From Hydractinia symbiolongicarpus (Eukaryota > Cnidaria > Hydrozoa > Anthoathecata > Hydractiniidae): DNA of 64,000 nt. The stretch spans positions 33,693,501-33,757,500 of the forward strand of contig NC_079878.1 in the NCBI RefSeq assembly GCF_029227915.1, in the 5' to 3' direction. A program made the position numbers and the translations under genes. Positions 6,846 through 13,676 of this stretch are shown piece by piece. Within the stretch, counting starts at the first letter, position 1. Each line of letters opens with the position of its first letter. The notes under the pieces were generated by a model. That model was not told the origin of the DNA and searched no databases. It was given only the letters and a program-made list of their open reading frames with translations.

Positions 6846-7439
6846 ATGGCAGAGATTTATCCAAAGCTACCCACGGCTCCTGAGTATTCGAGCGAGCGGG
6901 ACAACTTTAATACTAATACCGTGAACTCTCAACTTAAGGAGCTTATAAAATTAAAAGGTAAATTCCAGTCAAAGGAGGACAAATACAACAAGAAATTACA
7001 CAGACTTGCGATTCTAAATGCCGGCGCCACGGCCCTAACCATCACTTCCGGCATAGGTTCGGTGGTAACAGGTGCTATACTCATTGGGATACCCGTTTCT
7101 GTCGGATTGGGTGGTGTGGCCCTATCTGGCTCTATTTCCACCGGCATTATCGCGCCTTTGATTAAAAGATATCAGAGCAAACTGGACAAAGTCATGAAAT
7201 TATATGATGTTGCGACGTCTGCCATCGCCGTGTTTGAAAACTCCTTCTCGCGGGCGCTAAATAATGATGAAATTAGTCACATTGAATTTCAAACCCTGTG
7301 TGGTATATACTACGAAGCTCTGGACAAAATTACGAAAACCGACAGAAAAATGGAGAGCGAAACGCGCAACCAGTTTGAAAAAAGTCTAATGGCCGAGGTT
7401 CAAAGCCTCAGAAAGACGGTAAATCAGGAACAAGGTTAG
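6846..7439 (+). CDS. Maverick membrane protein, paralogue B, 197 aa
   Basis: The gene starts at ATG 6846. It aligns in blocks with the preceding gene: SQLKELIKLKGKF (about 28-40), a long Gly/Val/Ile-rich hydrophobic region (about 57-105, with ITSGIGSVVTGAILIGIPVS) able to form two membrane helices, then TSAIAVFENSFSRAL, IEFQTLCGIYYEALDKI and a charged C-terminal helix (KSLMAEVQSLRKTV). Two membrane helices flanked by helical cytosolic-type ends are a plausible topology. From memory this is one of the commonest Maverick membrane proteins in cnidarian genomes, of unknown function. It converges on the integrase gene, with a 199-bp gap that holds a hairpin. Confidence 0.75.
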   Translation: MAEIYPKLPTAPEYSSERDNFNTNTVNSQLKELIKLKGKFQSKEDKYNKKLHRLAILNAGATALTITSGIGSVVTGAILIGIPVSVGLGGVALSGSISTGIIAPLIKRYQSKLDKVMKLYDVATSAIAVFENSFSRALNNDEISHIEFQTLCGIYYEALDKITKTDRKMESETRNQFEKSLMAEVQSLRKTVNQEQG

Positions 7440-7588
7440 TGATGTGTGCATGTACGCCGCTCGCATATTTCGTGTGCTATTTGAAAAATTAATATTTGAA
7501 AGTAAGGTGGTTTGTGACATTATGTGGCGCGATCGTCCCGAGCCATAACGGCCCTATCTGCCGACAGCCCTGTGTGATCCCCGGCATC

Positions 7589-7613
7589 ATCTTTACCAGA
7601 TACAGGTAAAGAT
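7589..7613. terminator. 9-bp hairpin between convergent genes
   Basis: ATCTTTACC (7589-7597) pairs with GGTAAAGAT (7605-7613) around a 7-nt loop, followed by a T-run on the plus strand. It lies 25 nt beyond the 3' end of the minus-strand integrase. The rest of the gap (7440-7588) shows no gene. Confidence 0.48.
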
Positions 7614-7638
7614 ACTTTTTATGTATCGTCCCCCTTTT

Positions 7639-8618
7639 TCACCAACCTTGCACATAATCAGGAGGTAATTCTGTATCTTCGGGTATTAACATCAATTCCT
7701 CTTTTACAAAAGCCCGTCCGGGTCCGTCTTGAACATAGTACATTACACGATTACCAGGTTGCGCTATTACCTCACGCAATCTATATGTGTTTTTCGACCA
7801 TATTCTATCGGTTGCCCGTCTCCGCCCATCATCATGCTCTTCACCAGGTTGTAGTAGATATCTATACAGGCCATCTTTAGGTAATTCTACTTCAGGTGGA
7901 TAATTCTCTCGTTTAGCAAGAGGCACCTTTTTCATTATAATAGCATCTTTTGGTTTCATACCAATCATCTGCGTCTTTGTATCGTTTAGCCTATCAATCA
8001 GTTTATACATATGCTTAACCCATGTAGATGATACCTTTTCCGAATCATTCAGTTCTTGAGCATCTTGTATTTTGAATAAATTTTTCGCAAGTATCTTGTT
8101 CAACGCCTCAACAAAAGCTGTGTGCGTATGCTTATATTTTGTAGTCGCCCTTTTAATTTCAACCTTATGCTTCTCCAACAGCTTTGTCACATCTGCTTTG
8201 AATTCTGAACCGTTATCACATTGGAAAGTTTTTGGATAAGTTAATGGCCCTGCCTTGTAGATGTCCTCAATCATAGCGGCAACCTCTTTGGCTTTCTTAG
8301 TCCTCAAAGGTCGGGCTACTTTGTATCTGGAAGCAGCATCGATTCCCGACAAAATGTACTTATATTTATTACCATACAGTATGTCACTGGGCATGTACAA
8401 TAAATCGAATTGATGTAAATCATTAGGGGTGGTAACTTCATAATGTGGTCTTTCAACATGTTTTGGGGCGGGTAAATGTACTTGCCAAAATGCTTGTTTT
8501 GATAACCACTTCATAATCTCCTTTTTGATTTGAAACCAAATCCTCTTAAATTCCGAACAGCCTTTTGTCCTTTCCATAAATTTTGAGGTTGATAGTAAGT
8601 CTCTTGAAGTTTTGACAT
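7639..8618 (-). pseudogene. DD35E (retroviral-type, rve) integrase, frameshifted near N-terminus
   Basis: Polinton integrases insert the linear element into host DNA. The main frame (from 8577) has 312 residues with the catalytic triad in exact DD35E spacing: D58 in HQFDLLY, D121 in QCDNGSEF and E157 in AFVEALNK. The C-terminal 50 residues (NTYRLREVI and VMYYVQDGPGRAFV) look like the chromodomain/SH3-like tail usual in this family. The likely true start is ATG 8618 in a different frame (MSKLQETYYQPQNLWKGQK). That frame and the catalytic frame meet at an A-run on the minus strand (8522-8526), where one base appears to have been lost. No reverse transcriptase or LTR is nearby, ruling out a retroelement origin. 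An internal ATG at 8577 still opens the whole catalytic domain. Confidence 0.9.
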
Positions 8619-8707
8619 GTTTTATTTATGCACACCTTTATTTATCTCCTTTTTTGTTATGATGTGGTACGATAAAAGTGCTTAAAGTTTTTTTATATTA
8701 TATTAAT
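8619..8707. promoter_or_regulatory. Divergent intergenic region between integrase and SAP gene
   Basis: This 89-bp AT-rich region separates two divergent starts. It contains T-runs and TTTTTTATATTATATTAAT directly before the ATG at 8708. Confidence 0.35.
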
Positions 8708-8977
8708 ATGTCAGACATGGATACCACACCGGATTATAAATTGATGAAACTGAGAGAGTTGTGAGAGGTTGCCAAATCCCGCGGAATTAAGTATATCGTG
8801 GGTATGAGAAAGGCTAAACTGGTTGAGGTGATTGAGAAGAATGATCTCGACCCATCCTACACCATCGATCAGGATACCAAGAAGGAACGGTACGGATACT
8901 ATTCAAGGTGGAGGACGAAAAACAGGGAGGCATATCTAAAAGCTCAAAAACGTTATAACGACAAAAGATCCAAGTGA
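8708..8977 (+). pseudogene. Small SAP-domain protein, interrupted by a TGA
   Basis: The frame from ATG 8708 has a TGA as codon 19 (8762-8764) and is otherwise open to a TGA at 8975-8977, for 90 codons in all. Residues around the stop form a SAP-like helix-turn-helix pattern: KLMKLREL before it, then EVAKSRGIKYIVGMRKAKLVE. The tail is basic (SRWRTKNREAY, KAQKRYNDKRSK), suiting nucleic-acid binding. SAP domains bind AT-rich DNA. The neighbouring polymerase carries a similar domain at its own N-terminus, so this small gene may be a detached or duplicated relative. A hairpin follows 12 nt after the final stop. Confidence 0.65.
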
Positions 8978-8989
8978 TTGGGTATTTTT

Positions 8990-9013
8990 TTTGTTACTCG
9001 AGCGGGTAACAAA
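8990..9013. terminator. Hairpin after the small SAP gene
   Basis: TTTGTTAC at 8990-8997 pairs with GTAACAAA at 9006-9013, extended inward by one G-U and one C-G pair, leaving a 4-nt loop. A T-run precedes it. The GTTAC/GTAAC core is the same as in the hairpins at 3130 and 5015. Confidence 0.48.
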
Positions 9014-9209
9014 TGTGATTCACGACCCTCGAGGTGCTGGTGGGTGGGTACCCATGGTCTATCGATGCTCTGTGTGTTTTAGCGTGTTTTACCACAATTT
9101 TAGCACGGTGTGGCAACCACAAACTAGGACACTCATGACCCTCCAACACGGTTTACGATTTTTTTAAAAAAAGGGTTAAAGATTCTGTATTCGTATATCA
9201 TACACAAGC
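9014..9209 (+). promoter_or_regulatory. Leader region of the polymerase gene
   Basis: This 196-bp non-coding stretch contains several GC-rich words (GGTGCTGGTGGGTGGGTACC) and then TTTTTTTAAAAAAAGGG near 9155-9175, before TTCGTATATCATACAC and the ATG. The promoter is probably in the AT-rich second half. No gene is seen. Confidence 0.3.
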
Positions 9210-9337
9210 ATGAATTCGAGAAATACCTTTGCTGAATTAAGAGCTCTCGCTAGAGAACGCGGCCTACGTGGCTACTCAAGGCTCAGAAAGGTCGAGCTGA
9301 TTGAATTATTGACACCCACTACAGTGTCAGCACTGGT

Positions 9338-9411
9338 ACCCGCGGCTAGACCCACTAGACCCGTACCAGCGCCTAGACCCACTAGACCCGTACCAGCGCC
9401 TAGACCCTCGA
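9338..9411 (+). repeat. 27-bp coding tandem repeat (PTRPVPAPR)
   Basis: Units built from CCTAGACCCACTAGACCC and GTACCAGCG repeat about 2.5 times, encoding a proline/arginine-rich linker after the SAP motif. The duplicated 257-bp block starts inside the last unit. Confidence 0.7.
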
Positions 9412-9642
9412 GATCCGGTACGGACATGGATATGTTCGAGCAGGAAGAAATGAGTAAAACTAGACCTATTGTAAAAAGCAAGTTGATTGAATGGGGGGAA
9501 TGGTTGATAAATCATGTACCTAAGGCCATTAAGGAGAAAGCGAGCAAAGCTTTCAAAGCCATGAAGGATAAGATCATGGCTTTGTATAAAAATGGTAGTA
9601 GAGAGGAGGAGGTGGTGGAAGAGGAAAATCCATATACACCAA
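9386..9642 (+). repeat. 257-bp duplicated block, N-terminal copy
   Basis: By eye this is base-for-base identical to 11953-12209. It encodes the end of the Pro/Arg linker, an acidic DMFEQEE stretch, a basic amphipathic helix (KAIKEKASKAFKAMKDK) and an acidic tail ending NPYTP. Confidence 0.85.
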
Positions 9643-11947
9643 TTGAAGAGGCGTTTGACCGTTCATACAAACGTTTCAAAATAAACTCAGATGGTAGGAA
9701 GAAGAATGTCAAGGTATTCCTCGAAAAGGTCGAGCACGTCGTAAATAGGTTGATGAGTGACGTGCTCGGGCAGAAGAAGTCATTGAAGACCCAGGCGACA
9801 TTGTGGGTGAAGTGGGTAAAGGAGGACGCTAGCTCGACCGATGCCCCGTGTGTATATGTCGACAAAGCTTTCAATAGCTATATGGAGGTATTACATTCCA
9901 ACGATGACATTTCTAATGTTTTTGATCGTATGTGTAATAAGATAATCGAGCAGATTGAAAACCCTGCTCTACCCGCCAGTGGGTTCACAATCGATAAAAT
10001 CTTGCATATGCATGTGGACTTTCATAAGCTAAAATTAACGAGAGGTAGTTCTTACTTGCCGCTACCCAAGAATTTCAGTGGAAAGCGATCTGTGATTAAC
10101 CCACATAACGAGGATGAAGAATGCTTCAAATGGGCCGTTATCGTTGCTCTCAATCATGATAAGATAGATAATCATCCTGAAAGAATCTCAATCCTTAAGA
10201 AGTATGAAGACAAATGTAATTGGAATGGTCTATCTTTCCCGATGGCACTAAATAAGATAGATTTGTTTGAGAGAAGGAACCCTGATATCGCTGTACATGT
10301 TTTGACAAAAGATGACATAGAGGGTGTCTATATGTGTCGAAAGTCGAAGCATCTTGACCGGGATGAGACGGTTGTTTTGTTTTTACTGTGTGAAGGGGAT
10401 AAGAGGCATTATATCGCTGTTAAGAACCTGAGCGGTGTCCTGAGCAAGGCCAACTCAAAGCATAAAAATAAAGAGCATTATTGCTTGAATTGTCTCTCTG
10501 GTTTTCCAAGCGAACAGAAAAGGGATGAGCACTTTGAGTATTGCAAGAATAACGATGCCGCTAATATTCAACTACCTAAGGAGGGTAGCACCTTAACCTT
10601 CACTGATGGTAAGTTTCAGCTCAAGGTTCCATTCATCATTTATGCCGATTTCGAAGCTTTTACACAAGAATTGCCCGAGGATGAGAGAAAAGGCGGATCA
10701 TCAACCGAGAAAGTTGGTAAACATGTCCCAACCGGATTCTGTTGTTATAGTAAATATGCTCATGGTGAAGTTCCCAACCCTCTTAATTTCTACCGTGGTG
10801 AGGACTGTGTTCCGCGCTTTGTAGATCATGTGGTTTTCGAGGCTGATAGGTTATATAACATGTTTCCTCAGAAAGAAATGGATCCACTGACGGATGAGGA
10901 GCGTGACGGTTTCAATAGATCCGAGGTTTGCCACATTTGTATGAAGGAATTTGATGGTGATGATGACATCAAGGTTAGGGATCACTGTCATTTCACTGGT
11001 AAGTTTCGCGGAGCCGCCCATCAGGGATGTAATCTGCGATATAAGGTACCTAATTATATCCCGGTTGTCTTCCACAATCTGAGCGGATATGATGCGCATT
11101 TATTCATTAAGGAGCTTGCAAGGAAGTACGGAGAGGATGGTATGGGTGTAATCGCGGAGAATAAGGAGAAATATATCTCTTTCTCGACCGATGTTAAGGT
11201 TGGTGAATACATCGACAAAAATGGTGAGACTAAGGACAGGAAGATAAAGCTGAGATTCATCGATTCATTTAGATTTATGTCTAGCGGCTTAGGTTCCTTG
11301 GCTGACAATCTATCCGATGATCAGTGTAAAAACCTTAGAAAATTCTTCAATGATGAGCAATTCAACATAATGAAAAGGAAGGGTGTATACCCATATGATT
11401 ATGTTGATTCATTCGATAGGTTTAATGAAACCAGGCTTCCTTTGAAAGATGACTTTTATAGCAAGTTGAACATGAATGGTATCAGCGATGCCGATTATGC
11501 GCATGCCCAGAAGGTGTGGAAGGACATGAAAGTTGAAAATATGGGCGTTTATCATGATATCTATCTCAAGACGGATGTTCTACTTCTGAGTGATGTGTTT
11601 GAGACATTCAGAGAGACGTGTTTGAGATACTACAAACTAGACCCAGCGCATTTTTACACAACTCCTGGATTAACTTGGCAAGCAGTCTGAAAAAGACCAA
11701 GGTTAGTCTAGATCTATTGTCTGATATTGAGATGGTCATGTTCATTGAGAGAGGTATTAGGGGTGGATTGTGTCAAGCTGTCCACCGCCACGCCAAGGCC
11801 AACAATCCATATATGGGAGATATGTATAATACTTCAAAAGATACAACCTATCTGCAGTATCTTGATGCTAACAATCTGTATGGATGGGCCATGATACAGA
11901 AGATGCCCACCGGAGGGTTTGAGTGGGTTGATGACGTTAGTAAATTA

Positions 11948-12343
11948 CCCGAACCCGTACCAGCGCCTAGACCCTCGAGATCCGGTACGGACATGGATAT
12001 GTTCGAGCAGGAAGAAATGAGTAAAACTAGACCTATTGTAAAAAGCAAGTTGATTGAATGGGGGGAATGGTTGATAAATCATGTACCTAAGGCCATTAAG
12101 GAGAAAGCGAGCAAAGCTTTCAAAGCCATGAAGGATAAGATCATGGCTTTGTATAAAAATGGTAGTAGAGAGGAGGAGGTGGTGGAAGAGGAAAATCCAT
12201 ATACACCAACTCTTAGAAACGCACTTCTCCAAGGTCTTATTAATAGTGGAAAAGTTGTTCACAATCCTGTAACCAACACTTTCAATCGTGTGGTAAACTC
12301 TCCTAGGACGGGAATGATAATGGTTTCTGATTTTACACCCGAA
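11948..12343 (+). other. 390-bp in-frame insertion flanked by 6-bp direct repeats
   Basis: CCCGAA occurs at 11948-11953 and again at 12338-12343. Between them lie the 257-bp duplicated block and about 130 bp (12210-12337) with no other copy in the window, encoding LRNALLQGLINSGKVVHNP and then FNRVVNSPRTG. One flanking repeat plus the insert is 390 bp, exactly 130 codons, so the reading frame survives. Without it the conserved blocks before (DDVSKLPE) and after (KGYILEVDVSYP) would sit at normal polymerase spacing. Confidence 0.75.
11953..12209 (+). repeat. 257-bp duplicated block, copy inside the polymerase palm
   Basis: This is the second copy of 9386-9642, in the same orientation and read in frame, 2,567 bp downstream. 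It interrupts the region just after polymerase motif A. No substitution could be found by visual comparison. Confidence 0.85.
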
Positions 12344-13467
12344 CTGATTTCACGATTAGCTGTGGAAAACGGTGAAAAGGGGTACATCCTTGAGGTTGAT
12401 GTTAGCTATCCACGGGAGCTTCATGATTCTCATAACGACCTTCCTTTCATGCCTGAGAGGAAAAAGATTAATGGTGTTGAGAAACTGACACCATGTCTTT
12501 CGGGCAAGACAAACTACATCATCCATATCCGTGCGCTTGCTCAAGCTTTGAATCACGGTCTTGTTCTTGATAAGGTTCATAGAGTCTTGAGATTTAATCA
12601 GAGTGCGTGGTTGAAGTCGTACATAGCTTTTAACACTGATTTGCGTACTAAATCAACTAATGACTTTGAGAAGGACTTTTTCAAGCTTATGAACAATTCG
12701 TTCTTTGGTAAGACAATGGAGAATCGGCGTAAACACAAGGATATACGCTTGGCTACGAAGAAGGATCAGTATGAGAAGCTGGTGATGAAGCCGAACTTCA
12801 AGGGTAGCACATGGTTCTCGGAAACACTGATGGGTGTAGAGATGTCCAAGATCAAAATCAAAATGAATAAACCAATCTACCTGGGACTGGCAATTCTGGA
12901 CATGTCCAAGATGATTATGTACGAGTTTCACTATGATTACATGAAACCGAAATATGGTGATGACGTGAAACTGTGTTACATGGATACTGATTCATTCGTA
13001 TACCACATCAAAACCAACGACTTTTACAGAGATATCGCCGATGATGTGTCTGCGAGATTTGACACATCGGGGTATGATAAGGAAGATGGTAGACCTCTAC
13101 CATTAGGTTTGAGTAAAAAGATCATTGGGCTGATGAAGGATGAGTTAGGTGGTAAGGTGATGACTGAGTTTGTAGCCCTAAGAGCTAAGACCTATGCATA
13201 CAAACAACTATGTGGTAAGGAGGATAAGAGATGTAAGGGGGTGAAGAAATGTGTGGTAAGGGAGACTATAGGTTTCGCTGATTATAAGAGATGCCTGTTT
13301 GAGGGTGAGAACATTTACAGAACCCAAATGACATTTCGATCTATTAAGCGTGATGTTCACACAATAAAAACAAATAAACTGGCGCTCAATGCCGATGATG
13401 ATAAACGCATAATTTTGGAAGATGGTATTACCACACTGGCAAGAGGACATTATAGACACACATAACA

Positions 13468-13480
13468 CTATAAATTATAG
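13468..13480. terminator. Short hairpin after the polymerase gene
   Basis: CTATA and TATAG pair around a 3-nt loop (AAT), 3 nt after the polymerase stop. It is short and AT-rich, so it is weak evidence alone, but its position matches the other gene-end hairpins. Confidence 0.25.
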
Positions 13481-13494
13481 GGCACGACAGATGA

Positions 13495-13546
13495 GGGTGG
13501 GGAGGGACCCATGGGACGGGCAGGGGACACGGCTGGGGAGGGGGGG
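13495..13546 (+). other. G-rich tract with G-quadruplex potential
   Basis: Many runs of three to seven G with short spacers (for example GGGTGGGGAGGG and GGGGAGGGGGGG) lie on the plus strand between the polymerase gene and the satellite. Nothing else in the element has this composition. A G-quadruplex is possible but untested. Confidence 0.5.
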
Positions 13547-13557
13547 TTTTGGACAGA

Positions 13558-13676
13558 TATCGTTGATTTAACGAGGATGATCTATAAATTAACGTAAAGT
13601 GGTAAAGTGCTGACGGATTTATTGACTCCTCTATCGTTGATTTGACGTGGATGGTCTATAATTTGACGTAGAATGG
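13558..13676 (+). repeat. Two 45-bp direct repeats, 74-bp period
   Basis: 13558-13602 and 13632-13676 both begin TATCGTTGATTT and end in TGG, with ACG, GGATG, TCTATAA and ACGTA at matching places. They lie between the polymerase gene and the satellite. They could be subterminal repeats of the element, or remnants of host DNA. The remaining sequence from 13466 to 13715 shows no gene. Confidence 0.6.

Larger units (their letters stand above)
9210..13465 (+). pseudogene. SAP-containing protein-primed family B DNA polymerase, frameshifted and with an in-frame insertion
   Basis: This enzyme replicates linear viral DNA from a terminal protein. The first frame (9210-11690) contains, in order: a SAP motif (about 5-36); a Pro/Arg repeat (PTRPVPAPR, about 47-70); the ExoI pair D480/E482 in YADFEAF; a Cys/His module (C574-H-I-C577, DHCH 591-594, C607); ExoII N623/D628 in FHNLSGYDAH; and ExoIII Y785/D789 in YLKTDVLLLSD. 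It stops at 11690 after TWQAV. Coding resumes one frame away with KKTKVSLDLL, indicating loss of one base near 11,685. The second frame holds motif A (LDANNLYG, 11861-11884), motif B (KLMNNSFFG, near 12,685-12,711), motif C (DTD at 12983-12991) and a KTYAY motif near 13,190. A 390-bp in-frame insertion separates motif A from the next conserved block (KGYILEVDV). Both changes should abolish a normal product. Confidence 0.92.

Noticed and set aside
7639-8618. Integrase as part of an LTR retrotransposon
   Set aside because: There is no reverse transcriptase, RNase H, gag or LTR nearby. The DD35E protein lies among Maverick genes and has the Maverick-type N-terminus and C-terminal tail.
11954-12337. 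Intein in the polymerase
   Set aside because: The insert has no N-terminal Cys/Ser splicing residue, no C-terminal His-Asn, and most of it copies the host gene's own 5' region.
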